A program made the position numbers and the translations under genes. Below, one piece after another: positions 16,538 to 25,249 of a stretch of DNA of 49,572 nucleotides. This stretch comes from Mariniflexile gromovii (GTDB lineage: Bacteria > Bacteroidota > Bacteroidia > Flavobacteriales > Flavobacteriaceae): positions 1 through 49,572 of the forward strand of contig NZ_JAGJCB010000024.1 in assembly GCF_017814435.1 (NCBI RefSeq), written 5' to 3'. Each line of letters starts with the position of its first letter. The first letter of the stretch is position 1. The notes under the pieces are model-generated. The model saw only the letters and a program-made list of their open reading frames with translations, did not search any database and was not told the DNA's origin.

Positions 16538-16557
16538 CAATTATTATTTATTTATAA

Positions 16558-17742
16558 ATGCAATTACTATCAGATAGGATTTTAAACATGGCGCAGTCTG
16601 CAACTTTGGCAATGGCTGCAAAAGCAAGAGAGTTAAAAGAAGAAGGTAAAGATATTATAGGCTTAAGCCTTGGTGAACCGGATTTTAATACTCCAGATTT
16701 TATAAAAGAAGCCGCTATTCAAGCAATTAACGACAATTACAACTCATACTCACCTGTTGATGGATATGGCGATTTAAAACAAGCCATCATCACGAAGTTT
16801 AAGCGTGATAACGGTTTAACTTATACACCAAACCAAATTGTGGTTTCTACCGGTGCTAAACAATCGTTAGCTAATATTGCCGCGGTTATGACCAACAAAG
16901 GTGATGAAGTTATTATGCCTTGCCCATACTGGGTTAGTTATGCCGATTTGGTAAAATTAAACGATGGTATTCCTGTTGAAGTTAAAACAACGATTGATAC
17001 CGATTTTAAAATGACACCTGCACAGTTGGAAGCGGCCATAACACCAAAAACTAAAATGATTTGGTTTAGTTCGCCTTGTAACCCAAGTGGATCTATTTAT
17101 AGTAAAGAAGAATTGCGTGGTTTAGCTGATGTACTGGTGAAATACCCAAATATTTATGTGGTTTCTGATGAAATTTATGAACACATAAACTATGTTGGTG
17201 GTCATTCAAGTATGGCACAGTTTGAAGATATGTACGATAGAACCATTACCGTAAACGGTGTATCAAAAGCGTTTGCTATGACGGGATGGCGTATTGGATA
17301 TATTGGTGCTCCTGAAAAAATTGCGCGTGCATGTAACAAAATGCAAGGACAAATTACAAGTGGTGCTAACTGTATTGCACAACGTGCTACCATTACAGCG
17401 CTTAACGAATCTCCAAGTCGTGTGCAATATATGATTGATGAGTTTAAGGTACGTCGTGATTTAATCTTAGGATTACTAAACGAAATTGAAGGTTTTAAAA
17501 CCAATATTCCTGAAGGTGCTTTTTATGTATTCCCGAATATTTCTTATTTCTTTGGAAAAACCATAAAAGGACATAAAATTAACAATGCCTCTGATTTTTC
17601 ATTGTTTTTATTAAGCGAAGCTTTAGTGGCTACTGTTGATGGGGAATCGTTTGGAAATCCAGATTGTATCAGGATTTCATACGCTGCATCTCAAGAGCAA
17701 ATTATAGAAGCTATTAAACGTATTAAAGCAGCTGTAAGTTAA
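16558..17742 (+). CDS. Class I PLP-dependent aminotransferase (aspartate aminotransferase type)
   Basis: The 394-residue fold-type I aminotransferase has GLSLGEPDFNTPDFIKEAA, FSSPCNPSGSIYSKEEL, VSDEIYEHINY and the PLP lysine in VNGVSKAFAMTGWRIGY. It is closest to the AspC Ib type, which moves amino groups between aspartate and 2-oxoglutarate; some relatives act on prephenate or other acids. The gap to the desaturase is 20 bases, so they may be cotranscribed. The terminator is at 17763. Confidence 0.9.
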   Translation: MQLLSDRILNMAQSATLAMAAKARELKEEGKDIIGLSLGEPDFNTPDFIKEAAIQAINDNYNSYSPVDGYGDLKQAIITKFKRDNGLTYTPNQIVVSTGAKQSLANIAAVMTNKGDEVIMPCPYWVSYADLVKLNDGIPVEVKTTIDTDFKMTPAQLEAAITPKTKMIWFSSPCNPSGSIYSKEELRGLADVLVKYPNIYVVSDEIYEHINYVGGHSSMAQFEDMYDRTITVNGVSKAFAMTGWRIGYIGAPEKIARACNKMQGQITSGANCIAQRATITALNESPSRVQYMIDEFKVRRDLILGLLNEIEGFKTNIPEGAFYVFPNISYFFGKTIKGHKINNASDFSLFLLSEALVATVDGESFGNPDCIRISYAASQEQIIEAIKRIKAAVS

Positions 17743-17762
17743 AGAACTTAGATTTTATAAAT

Positions 17763-17791
17763 AAAAAAGACTGCTTTTGGCAGTCTTTTTT
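17763..17791. terminator. Bidirectional terminator between the aminotransferase and stress operon A
   Basis: AAAAAAGACTGC - TTTTG - GCAGTCTTTTTT makes a perfect 12-bp stem ending in a T-run on both strands, serving the convergent transcripts. Confidence 0.9.
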
Positions 17792-17810
17792 ATTTATGCT
17801 AAATATATTA

Positions 17811-17975
17811 TTAATCTACAGCGTCTTCAACGTCATCTGCTGCATCTTCAATTCCATCTCCTACTTCTTCAACGCCATCTTCAATTTTTTCACCTGCCGT
17901 TTTTTTCTCTCTACAGCCTGTGAAAATTGTTCCCGCTGCTGCTAATATTAAAAATGTATATGCTAATTTTTTCAT
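17811..17975 (-). CDS. Small acidic lipoprotein, last gene of operon A
   Basis: The 54-residue product starts at ATG 17975: signal MKKLAYTFLILAAAGTIFTG, lipidated Cys21, then REKKTAGEKIEDG and a tail of repeating acidic heptad-like units (VEEVGD GIEDAADD VEDAVD). Such short acidic helical lipoproteins are common beside stress genes in Flavobacteriaceae; no function is known. It lies 34 bases after the PA2169-type gene and just before the terminator, so it closes the operon. Confidence 0.75.
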   Translation of the reverse strand: MKKLAYTFLILAAAGTIFTGCREKKTAGEKIEDGVEEVGDGIEDAADDVEDAVD

Positions 17976-18009
17976 TTTTTATGTTTTTTAGTTAATTAAT
18001 TTTTTTTTA

Positions 18010-18468
18010 CTACTTTGAAATATCTTCAAGTCTTTTTACAGTATTTAAGGCTGTTTTTACACTAACCATTTGATTGTAAACTACATTGTTCACATCTGAA
18101 AAGTTACTAACTTTTTCAAGTTGTTTTTCATATTCGTTTACACTGGCTTTTTCACCTCTGATGCATTCTTCAAGAATTGCTTCGTCTGTGTTAGAACTTA
18201 AAGTGGTTTTTACATCAATCCATGCTCTATGTGCAGATCCTAAAAGCGAACCATCTTTAACAGGTGTTGCATGTAAGTTTCTTATTAAGCCATCTAATTC
18301 ATTTGCAAATTGGCTTCTTTGTTTCGCTTTATCTTGCAACCACTGTTTCAAAACTGTATTCTCAGCTTTCTGCATTATTTGTTTGTAACCTGCTTCAGCA
18401 TCGTAATTTTTCTGAAGCAATTCTTGTAATATATTTACGGTTTCTTCGTTTGCTTTTGTAATTTCCAT
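18010..18468 (-). CDS. PA2169-family four-helix-bundle protein (DUF2383)
   Basis: This 152-residue all-helical, ferritin-like protein has ETVNILQELLQKNYDAEAGY, ENTVLKQWLQDKAKQR, GSLLGSAHRAWIDVKTTLSS and ILEECIRGEKASVNEYEK. This is the PA2169/DUF2383 family, often upregulated in stress or stationary phase; biochemical role unknown. No signal peptide, so cytoplasmic. It is cotranscribed with its neighbours (27 and 34 bases). Confidence 0.85.
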   Translation of the reverse strand: MEITKANEETVNILQELLQKNYDAEAGYKQIMQKAENTVLKQWLQDKAKQRSQFANELDGLIRNLHATPVKDGSLLGSAHRAWIDVKTTLSSNTDEAILEECIRGEKASVNEYEKQLEKVSNFSDVNNVVYNQMVSVKTALNTVKRLEDISK

Positions 18469-18495
18469 AATTTTAATTTTTAAAATTTATTTAAT

Positions 18496-18999
18496 TTAAA
18501 ACTGATATCTAACGCCTAGGGCAATATCAAAATCCAAGTCATTGTTATCATAAACTTCGTCACCAAATCCTATTTCGGGTCTGAAATCGAGGGATAATAA
18601 TAAAGGAAAATCGAAATTATATTCTATACCAATGTCACCAGCGGCAAATACAAACGTATCACTACGGTCATTACCATTGCCATTATTAAAATCATCGTTA
18701 AAACTATAAGATCCTAAACCGCCACCAACACCAGCGTACCAATTAAAGCCGCCATCGATATTCCACACCCATTGGTGTAATGCTGCTAGTTTAAAACCAT
18801 CATAGTATCTACTATCTCTCCAACCAAGGTCAAACTCTAATCTTTTATTAGCGTTTAAAGCTCTTTGGTAGGAAACTTCGGCTCCAAAACCATCACTATC
18901 ACCTAAACGTAATCCTAATGCGTTTTTTGAAATATCTTGCGCATTCATTGATACTGTTGCTATTAATATTAGAATACCAGTTATTAAATATGTTTTCAT
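18496..18999 (-). CDS. Small predicted outer-membrane beta-barrel protein
   Basis: The 167-residue product has a signal peptide (MKTYLITGILILIATVSMNA, then Q), alternating aromatic strands such as ALGLRLGDSDGFGAEVSYQR and WNIDGGFNWYAGVGGGLGSY, and a C-terminal GVRYQF ending in Phe, the usual beta-signal for outer membrane insertion. No specific family recognised; length suggests an eight-strand barrel. It sits in operon A. Confidence 0.65.
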   Translation of the reverse strand: MKTYLITGILILIATVSMNAQDISKNALGLRLGDSDGFGAEVSYQRALNANKRLEFDLGWRDSRYYDGFKLAALHQWVWNIDGGFNWYAGVGGGLGSYSFNDDFNNGNGNDRSDTFVFAAGDIGIEYNFDFPLLLSLDFRPEIGFGDEVYDNNDLDFDIALGVRYQF

Positions 19000-19038
19000 T
19001 TTTTTCTTTTTGGTTTTTTAGTCTTTATAAACTAATAA

Positions 19039-19701
19039 TTATTTTTTTGCCTCGGCGTTTTCATCTGATTTTGCGCCCATTCTATTTACTGTGTACATAG
19101 GTGCAAATTTCAATTTTAAAGCGGCAATTTTTCTGTTATCTTCACTAGACAAACCTTCTTTTTCGACGGTGTTTTTTCTAGTGTCGATGGCTTCGTAAAT
19201 CAATTTAATTTCATCCCAATCTTCACGAGAATATGAATCTTTGTTTTTATCAACGGTATCAACAAAATTTTGGTAAACACCTAAAATATTATCTTTGTTA
19301 ATCCATGCAAACTGCATGTCGCCACCTGTGTATTCACTTCCTAATAATGATTTGCGAATCATCATTTTTGAATTTTCGGCTTTCATTATTTCATGTTCAG
19401 CAATCACTTCCGATTTAAATTTTTCATATTTTAAGGTTGCTTGATCCACGTCATTTTGCAATACTGAATTCTCTTCTACAGATGTGATAGAATTATCCAC
19501 ATCAGCTTTCATTTTTTGATAGTTTGCTTCAATAGCTTCCCAATTTTCAGCGGCCTCATCAACTGCTTCACGACTAACGGAATCTATATAAAATTCGAAA
19601 TTGTCTACTTTTTTTTCAGCCACATTTTTCTGGCTATCGTTACATGCAACAAACATTGCTGATGCTACAACGAGTCCTAATGTTATTTTTAATGTTTTCA
19701 T
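19039..19701 (-). CDS. Helical lipoprotein of operon A, function unknown
   Basis: The 220-residue lipoprotein has signal MKTLKITLGLVVASAMFVAC (Cys20) followed by NDSQKN. The mature part is mostly alpha-helical and highly charged (DEAAENWEAIEANYQKMKAD, YEKFKSEVIAEHEIMKAE), with a short conserved-looking ISxAW-like stretch DMQFAWINKDNILGVYQNF. No named domain could be assigned. It follows YtxH by 74 bases and precedes the barrel gene by 39. Confidence 0.65.
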   Translation of the reverse strand: MKTLKITLGLVVASAMFVACNDSQKNVAEKKVDNFEFYIDSVSREAVDEAAENWEAIEANYQKMKADVDNSITSVEENSVLQNDVDQATLKYEKFKSEVIAEHEIMKAENSKMMIRKSLLGSEYTGGDMQFAWINKDNILGVYQNFVDTVDKNKDSYSREDWDEIKLIYEAIDTRKNTVEKEGLSSEDNRKIAALKLKFAPMYTVNRMGAKSDENAEAKK

Positions 19702-19775
19702 TTTACTTTTTTTTTATTTGATTAATTACTTCTTACTTGAAGACGATTCAGTTCTTTTGGTTTGCTTTTTTAAGC

Positions 19776-20030
19776 TTAAGAATTCGTCGTTTTTTTTACT
19801 TCTTTTTTTCCTTTTTCAAGAATTTCTTCCCCACTTTTAACTGCCGTTTCATACTTTTTAGATACGGTATCTAAAAAATTATCAAACTCTTCTTTTAGTG
19901 TTTCTTTAGCTTCAATAGTTTTGTTTTTAATTTTTTTTCTTGTTTTTGATCCTTTATCTGGTGCAAATAACACCCCTAATATGGCTCCTGTAGCAATTCC
20001 TGCTAATACGCCTAATACATTTGATTTCAT
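19776..20030 (-). CDS. YtxH-domain protein
   Basis: The 84-residue protein has one glycine-rich membrane segment (GVLAGIATGAILGVLFAPDK) followed by GSKTRKKIKNKTIEAKETLK and a charged helix, the standard YtxH domain. YtxH is part of the general stress group in Bacillus; its molecular role is unknown. It is in operon A between the lmo0937-type gene and a lipoprotein. Confidence 0.88.
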   Translation of the reverse strand: MKSNVLGVLAGIATGAILGVLFAPDKGSKTRKKIKNKTIEAKETLKEEFDNFLDTVSKKYETAVKSGEEILEKGKKEVKKTTNS

Positions 20031-20102
20031 AATTTGTTTTTTTAAATTTATAATTAGTCATCATGTTGTTGATGCTTTTGTTTTTTTAAGTTGGAATTGA
20101 AA

Positions 20103-20255
20103 CTATACGCCTCTACCACCAATTAATCTTAGTAGTATGGCTATTACAGCTATTACTAATAAAATATGTATCAATCCTCCTGCACTGTAAACGAAGAACC
20201 CTAAAGCCCAACCTATTATAAGTACAACCGCTACTAGATATAATAAACTTCTCAT
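20103..20255 (-). CDS. lmo0937-type small membrane protein
   Basis: The 50-residue product (ATG 20255) starts MRSLLYLVAVVLIIGWALGF: two membrane helices joined by FVYSAGGLIH, ending in RLIGGRGV. This matches the lmo0937 / DUF5670 family of tiny membrane proteins, often near stress genes. It starts 19 bases before the stop of the upstream lipoprotein gene's downstream edge (20274). Confidence 0.8.
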   Translation of the reverse strand: MRSLLYLVAVVLIIGWALGFFVYSAGGLIHILLVIAVIAILLRLIGGRGV

Positions 20256-20273
20256 AATATTTAATTTTAATGG

Positions 20274-20843
20274 TTAATAATTTGTTTTTAGAATTTTTTG
20301 TGTTTGATTTAAATTATAATTTAAATTCACTAATATTTTTACAGTTAGTACCTTAAAATCTACATCATTTGTAATGTTTGATAAATATTCCAATTGTGTA
20401 ATTTGATTTTTTAATAAGGCTTCAATTTTTTTTAAATAGATTTCAGAAAAATCAGCTTTTTCATTTTCATGTAGCTCGAGTATTTCATTTTCATCTATTT
20501 TGTTTGGTAATAGAATCAATTTTTTTTCTGCTAATTCATTTAAGCTTTTTTTAATTTTTAGGTTGTCTTTTTTTAACTTATTTGATATGTTTTTAACATG
20601 ATAATTATTGCTTTTTCCTTTTACGGAATCACTCATAGCTATTAGAGTTTCGTTCAATATTGCTATGTCTGACATTATTTTGGCTTCTTCTATATTAACT
20701 TGAACTCTTTTGTTTATAGCTTCATTATTGTATAGATTGTTTTCGTTTTCATCTCTATCAAAATCGCAAGAAAATATGCTGACACCTACTGAAATGATTA
20801 ATGTAAGCGTTAATTGTTTTTTTATGTTTTTATTAATTATCAC
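20274..20843 (-). CDS. Helical lipoprotein, first gene of operon A
   Basis: The 189-residue lipoprotein has a signal ending ISVGVSIFSC (Cys26), followed by DFDRDENEN, an acidic stretch that may act as a surface export signal. The mature part is helical and rich in Asn, Lys and Leu, like a four-helix bundle (DUF4142-like in layout, not assigned). The start at 20843 lies 20 bases from the TACAAAG promoter core of the shared box region. Confidence 0.65.
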   Translation of the reverse strand: MIINKNIKKQLTLTLIISVGVSIFSCDFDRDENENNLYNNEAINKRVQVNIEEAKIMSDIAILNETLIAMSDSVKGKSNNYHVKNISNKLKKDNLKIKKSLNELAEKKLILLPNKIDENEILELHENEKADFSEIYLKKIEALLKNQITQLEYLSNITNDVDFKVLTVKILVNLNYNLNQTQKILKTNY

Positions 20844-20862
20844 TTCTATTTCTTTTCTACAT

Positions 20863-20931
20863 TACAAAGATGCAACCCATACCGAGGTTTTGCGTTACAG
20901 CATTTTTAAGGTTTGTTATAGAATTTCAATA
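20863..20931 (-). promoter_or_regulatory. Operon A promoter with shared upstream box
   Basis: Plus-strand view: TACAAAG at 20863-20869 (minus-strand -7 CATCTTTG at 20865-20872, one mismatch to TAnnTTTG) and GTTTGTTATAGAATTT + CAATA at 20911-20931. The same two blocks, with the same 48-base offset, occur at 25688-25756 before operon B. The box edge is 38 bases upstream of the -7 octamer, a position suited to an activator. TGTAA on the minus strand between them is also shared. Confidence 0.7.
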
Positions 20932-20945
20932 CTGTAGGTTTGAAA

Positions 20946-20982
20946 TAAAAAAAAGCCCTAAAGAATTTTACTTTAGAGCTTT
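20946..20982 (-). terminator. Terminator of operon B (after the CHASE3 kinase)
   Basis: On the minus strand AAAGCTCTAAAG pairs with CTTTAGGGCTTT around a 7-base loop (one mismatch or G-U-like position), followed by eight T. It separates operon B from the operon A promoter. Confidence 0.8.
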
Positions 20983-21012
20983 AAATGTACTTTTTAGAGT
21001 TTGTTAAACTAC

Positions 21013-22797
21013 TTATATGGGAAGGTAAATAGTGAAAATGGCCCCTATATTAGGCTCGCCATTGGCTATAATGATTCCGTTATGATTATCTATAATTTTT
21101 TTACAGATGGAAAGTCCAACGCCAGTTCCTGAATATTCTTGTTTGTTATGAAGTCTGTTAAATAATTCGAATATTTGATTGGCATATTGTTGTTCAAAAC
21201 CAATACCGTTATCAGAAAAGGTTATTTTATGATATTCGTTTTTGGGTATATTTATTAAATTAATATCGTCTTTTGAATGGACTAGTTCATAGGTTATTTT
21301 AATAACAGGAGCCTCTGCAACTTTGCTGTACTTTAAGGAATTGCTTAACAAATTCAAAAACAATTGATGCACTTGAAAAGGGATTACAGAAACCGTAGGC
21401 AAAACATCGCTTGTAATAATGGCTTGTTTTTCTATAATTGTTTCGGCCACATCTTGTTTTGCTTGTTCTAAAAGTTCATTCAAATTGGTTAAAACAAATT
21501 CTTTATCGGGTTTGTTGGTTCTTGAAAACTGTAGCAAATCATCAATTAACAAACGCATTCTGGTAGCAGATACTTTTATGCGTTCTAAATATTGGTTGCC
21601 AGAAGCTGAAAGGTTTTTTGCTTCTTTATCTTCTAATCTGGAAATGAAGGTTTGGATTTTTCGTAAAGGTTCTTGTAAATCATGGCTGGCAACATAGTTG
21701 AATTCTGATAGTTCGGCGTTGTTTTTTTCCAATTCCAAATTACGTTCTTCAAGTTCTAGAAAACGCTCAATTTCATCAGATATATCCGTAATATTGCCAA
21801 CTATTCGTTTTTCACCATCATTATTTATCAATAGTTTTCCGTAGCCTTTTATATGTTTAACTGTTCCATCTTTTTTTATAATTCGATAGTAAGTAAAAGG
21901 CAGATCCTCTTCTTTCATCATCCTTTCAACATCAGCAGAAAACTTTTTCCGGTCGTCTGGATGCACAAATTCTAAAAAGGCCTCAAAAGTAGGTTCAAAA
22001 GCTCTTGGTTTTTCGCCTAAAACCCTGTATAGATTATCTGAAAAGGTATATTTATTACTTTCTACATACCACACCCAATTACCATGTTTACCTACGGTTT
22101 CCAACTGAATGGTAGCTTCTTTAAATATGGATAATTGGTTGTTTATTATTTTAATATTCTTAAAGTCATTATTTATTTTACTATATGAAACTATAATCAA
22201 CACAAGCGTTAACAATAGCATTAAATACAAAAATAATGGTGTGAATTCTAAATTGGATTGGTATTGTTTTTGGCGCTCTTGGAGGTGACGGTTTTCAAGA
22301 TCCATCATCTCGCTGATTTTATGCCTGATGGAATCCATAATTATTTTTTCTTCAAAAAAATTGGATTTAAACTCTTCAGTTAATGCAAATCCATTTTCAA
22401 CAAAAGCACTGGTTTGTGTAAAGTTTCTAAAAAGCGAATCGATGTACTTGCTTAATGTCTTTAAATTCTCTTCCTGTACAGGGCCGTGGTTTGCTATTTC
22501 TTTCAACTCAGCAAAAGACTCGTTAACTTTTTCCCTGGCTGTTAAATAAGGTTCTAAATGCGTTGTGTCTTTTGTTAGAATGTAATTTCTATGACCATTT
22601 TCAGCATCTTTTAAATAAGACATGACCTTCTCTAACTCAACGTTAACTTTAAAGGTGGTAACAACCAGTTTACTGGAGTTTGTTAAATTAGAAATATGCT
22701 TATATGTAAAACCGCCTATTAAAAGAATAAGAAAAACACTTATTAAAAAGATGATCCTTAAAAATATCGCGGATTTTGAAATTATGCGTTTAATCAT
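21013..22797 (-). CDS. CHASE3-PAS sensor histidine kinase
   Basis: The 594-residue kinase has TM1 (~12-32), a CHASE3-type extracytoplasmic helical domain (~40-180; YLKDAENGHRNYILTKDTTH), TM2 (~186-206), a PAS domain with PAC tail (~225-340; KDGTVKHIKGYGKLL, VGNITDIS), HisKA with H372 in ASHDLQEPLRK, and HATPase_c (FLNLLSNSLKYS; FSDNGIGFEQQ; YSGTGVGLSICKKI). It should sense an envelope or osmotic cue and phosphorylate a response regulator. Its ATG directly follows the stop of the response regulator gene (TAAATG), so the two are coupled. It ends operon B. Confidence 0.9.
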   Translation of the reverse strand: MIKRIISKSAIFLRIIFLISVFLILLIGGFTYKHISNLTNSSKLVVTTFKVNVELEKVMSYLKDAENGHRNYILTKDTTHLEPYLTAREKVNESFAELKEIANHGPVQEENLKTLSKYIDSLFRNFTQTSAFVENGFALTEEFKSNFFEEKIIMDSIRHKISEMMDLENRHLQERQKQYQSNLEFTPLFLYLMLLLTLVLIIVSYSKINNDFKNIKIINNQLSIFKEATIQLETVGKHGNWVWYVESNKYTFSDNLYRVLGEKPRAFEPTFEAFLEFVHPDDRKKFSADVERMMKEEDLPFTYYRIIKKDGTVKHIKGYGKLLINNDGEKRIVGNITDISDEIERFLELEERNLELEKNNAELSEFNYVASHDLQEPLRKIQTFISRLEDKEAKNLSASGNQYLERIKVSATRMRLLIDDLLQFSRTNKPDKEFVLTNLNELLEQAKQDVAETIIEKQAIITSDVLPTVSVIPFQVHQLFLNLLSNSLKYSKVAEAPVIKITYELVHSKDDINLINIPKNEYHKITFSDNGIGFEQQYANQIFELFNRLHNKQEYSGTGVGLSICKKIIDNHNGIIIANGEPNIGAIFTIYLPI

Positions 22798-23244
22798 TTA
22801 AAGCCTCATTAAAAAATTATCTTTATTTAAACTATTTGTATGGTATTGCCAATTCATAGACACAACTTCGGCCAATACTTTTTTAAGTTGTTTAAAGCTG
22901 CTTGGTTTTTTTATGTAAATATTAGCCCCCAGCACAAAGGTTTCTTCAATATCTTCTTCTGATGCTGAAGTGGAGTAAATAGCAATGGCGATATCAGACA
23001 TTTTGCTATTGGCTTTAATTTCGTTTAAGCACTCAATACCATTTTTTAAGGGCATGTTTAAATCTAAAAAAAGCACGTTGGGCAATATGGCATCTTCGCT
23101 GTTTAAATAGTCCATAAGTTCTACACCATCATTAAACGTGTTTACTTTGGTGTTCATCTTTAACTCATCAAAAGCATCGGTAAAAAATAGTCTGTCATCT
23201 TCATCGTCATCAGCAAGAATAATATGTATATAATCGTTAGGCAT
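22798..23244 (-). CDS. Single-domain response regulator
   Basis: The 148-residue REC domain has no output domain: acidic pocket DDDEDD (11-17), phosphoacceptor D61 in VLFLDLNMPLKNG, switch Ser/Thr in IYSTSASEEDIEE, and Lys in YIKKPSSF (112-113). This is the Rcp1-like type that often works with PAS histidine kinases. The next gene, the kinase, starts immediately; the AraC-type gene upstream ends 21 bases before its start. Its output is probably another protein rather than DNA. Confidence 0.9.
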   Translation of the reverse strand: MPNDYIHIILADDDEDDRLFFTDAFDELKMNTKVNTFNDGVELMDYLNSEDAILPNVLFLDLNMPLKNGIECLNEIKANSKMSDIAIAIYSTSASEEDIEETFVLGANIYIKKPSSFKQLKKVLAEVVSMNWQYHTNSLNKDNFLMRL

Positions 23245-23265
23245 AAGGGATTTTGTAAAAATTGG

Positions 23266-23829
23266 TTAGTTTTTTTGTTGAGCAATACTTCGCCTTTTAG
23301 AAATGATACGCTGAAAAGCAGAAGGCGTAATACCCGTAGCATTTTTAAATTGGGTACTTAAATGTGCTACACTAGAATAATTAAGTTTGAAGGCTATTTC
23401 GGTTAAGCTTAAATCGGTTGTTAACAACAATTGCTTAGTATATTCTATTTTTTGAATGATGATGAAGTTTTCAATAGAGGTATAAGTAACCTCTGAAAAC
23501 AGGTTGGAAAGGTAGCCGTAACTGTGTCCTAATTTTTCGGATAAATACACAGAACTTTTAACGTTTACAGTAGAATCTTCATTAAAAACCATATCAATAA
23601 TAGCGTCTTTAATTTTTTGGACCAGAATGCTTTTTTGATTTTCAACTATTTCAATTCCGTAACTGTTTAAAGCATCATTTAAAGCTTCGTATTTTTCTGA
23701 AGGTACTTTTTCCAGTAACTCAACTTCTCCAAAAGCAAGAATTCTGTATTTTATGTCGAGTTCTTCTAACTTCGTTTCTAGAACTTTTTTACAAATGGTG
23801 TTAAAGTCAAACTTTATAAATAATTTCAT
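23266..23829 (-). CDS. AraC-family transcriptional regulator
   Basis: The 187-residue protein has a small N-terminal domain (1-80) and a C-terminal AraC double helix-turn-helix (~85-180), with LSLTEIAFKLNYSSVAHLST as HTH1/HTH2 linker and QFKNATGITPSAFQRI as the family signature. Flavobacteriaceae often carry such short AraC proteins next to REC and kinase genes. It is the only DNA-binding protein in the stress block, so the best candidate reader of the 21-nt box at 20911 and 25736; that link is inference. A weak box-like stretch (TTTTGTTATA) lies at 23864. Confidence 0.88.
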   Translation of the reverse strand: MKLFIKFDFNTICKKVLETKLEELDIKYRILAFGEVELLEKVPSEKYEALNDALNSYGIEIVENQKSILVQKIKDAIIDMVFNEDSTVNVKSSVYLSEKLGHSYGYLSNLFSEVTYTSIENFIIIQKIEYTKQLLLTTDLSLTEIAFKLNYSSVAHLSTQFKNATGITPSAFQRIISKRRSIAQQKN

Positions 23830-23992
23830 ATGTAGATAATATCTGTTTTCTCAATGGGCGTGGTTTTGTTATATATTCTATTAACATCCTTTTGCACATT
23901 TCATATAAACTTTTAATTATTGTAAAGTTAATAAAGCATTTTGTTTTAATCTCGATTTATTTAACACTAAAAAACATTTATGTAACTATTAT

Positions 23993-25105
23993 TTATTTAG
24001 CATTTCTAATGCTTTTCCATTTTTTTAATCGCATCCGTGCTTTACTTTGAAGGTGTTTATTTACAGGTTCTCCTATAAGGAATCCGTACGCTTCATAGCC
24101 AGGTGTATTGTCAAACAGTATTTTTAAAGTTGCTGTTATTGGTAAGGCTAGAATCATGCCTGTTATACCCCAAAGCATGGAAAACAAAACCAATGAAGAA
24201 ATAGCTACAAATGCATTGACACTTACTTTTGAGCCTGTAATTTTAGGAGTTATAAAATTGCCTTCTAAAAATTGAATAAACCCGAAAACAGCAATAACAC
24301 CAAAAGCGTACCAAGCAGAATCCTTAGTCGCCAAAGCGATGATGGCAGGCAATAACGACCCTATAATAACACCTATGTAAGGTATTAATAGTAAAAATGC
24401 TGCTAAAAACCCGAAGAAAAACGGATTGCCTATACCTAAAAGCAATAAGCCTAGACTATTTAAACAGCCAACAATTACAATAACTATAATTAAACCTAAC
24501 AGATAATTCTGCTGAATTTCTACGATTTTTTTTAGAATTTTGTTGATAAATGATTTGTCTCTCGTCCTAAAAACTTTATAAAGAAACGTTCTAAAAAAAG
24601 CCCTGTAGTAAAGGAAAAAAAATATGTAAATGGGGATTAACACCAAATCACTTAAAAGACTACTGGATTCAGATAATAGAACGCCTATTTTATCTAAATT
24701 GTCTTTTATGATATTTTCTGCTTTAAGTTCGTTTTGCGAAAAAAGCCTGTTGTTACCTATATTAAATATGTGTTCTAAACTATTTACCGAATTATGAAAT
24801 AGCTCTCCCAATTTTTGCGAGTACACTTCGATATTATCCATAAAATACATTAATCGTGTGCTAATTAATGTGAATATTAATGCAGTTATGAAAAATAAGG
24901 TAGTTAAAGACGTTAATGTTGCAAACAATCTATTGCAACGCCATTTTTTTTCTAGAAACCTTTGAATGGGAAATATCATTACGCTAAGTATAATAGCGAA
25001 TAATATAGGTACAATAAAAGGCTTAATTATATATAAAATAAAAACCACAGCAATTAGTGACAATAAACTTAATGCACTGTGACTCACGTGGCTTTTTGTA
25101 TTCAT
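23993..25105 (-). CDS. AI-2E family transporter
   Basis: The 370-residue, eight-helix membrane protein of the AI-2E (PerM/TqsA) family has YIIKPFIVPILFAIILSVMI at the N-terminus, FFFGFLAAFLLLIPYIGVII and LEGNFITPKITGSKVSVNAF. Members export small molecules or Na+/H+ in various hosts; substrate here unknown. It ends in a basic tail (KSKARMRLKKWKSIRNAK). It belongs to operon B between the decayed CsbD gene and the AraC gene (163-base gap). Confidence 0.88.
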   Translation of the reverse strand: MNTKSHVSHSALSLLSLIAVVFILYIIKPFIVPILFAIILSVMIFPIQRFLEKKWRCNRLFATLTSLTTLFFITALIFTLISTRLMYFMDNIEVYSQKLGELFHNSVNSLEHIFNIGNNRLFSQNELKAENIIKDNLDKIGVLLSESSSLLSDLVLIPIYIFFFLYYRAFFRTFLYKVFRTRDKSFINKILKKIVEIQQNYLLGLIIVIVIVGCLNSLGLLLLGIGNPFFFGFLAAFLLLIPYIGVIIGSLLPAIIALATKDSAWYAFGVIAVFGFIQFLEGNFITPKITGSKVSVNAFVAISSLVLFSMLWGITGMILALPITATLKILFDNTPGYEAYGFLIGEPVNKHLQSKARMRLKKWKSIRNAK

Positions 25106-25137
25106 TTATTAAATAAAAGTTTTAGTAAAAATAAAAA

Positions 25138-25210
25138 ACTGTCTAGAGATTACAAAGCACGATTTCACTAACCAACCAAACAACCATAATTTGCAACAAT
25201 TCTAGACAGT
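25138..25210. repeat. 10-bp inverted repeat flanking a TACAAAG core upstream of the AI-2E gene
   Basis: ACTGTCTAGA (25138-25147) and TCTAGACAGT (25201-25210) are exact reverse complements, 53 bases apart. TACAAAG at 25151-25157, next to the left arm, reads GCTTTGTA on the minus strand, like the promoter cores of operons A and B. It may be a secondary promoter or operator for the AI-2E gene. Confidence 0.5.
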
Positions 25211-25249
25211 ATGCTTTTTCTTTAAATTTGAAATAATTTTGTATGTTTC

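Noticed and set aside
23864-23884. Third copy of the 21-nt stress box before the AraC gene
   Set aside because: Only 13 of 21 positions match (the solid part is TTTGTTATA) and there is no TACAAAG 48 bases away; too weak to count.
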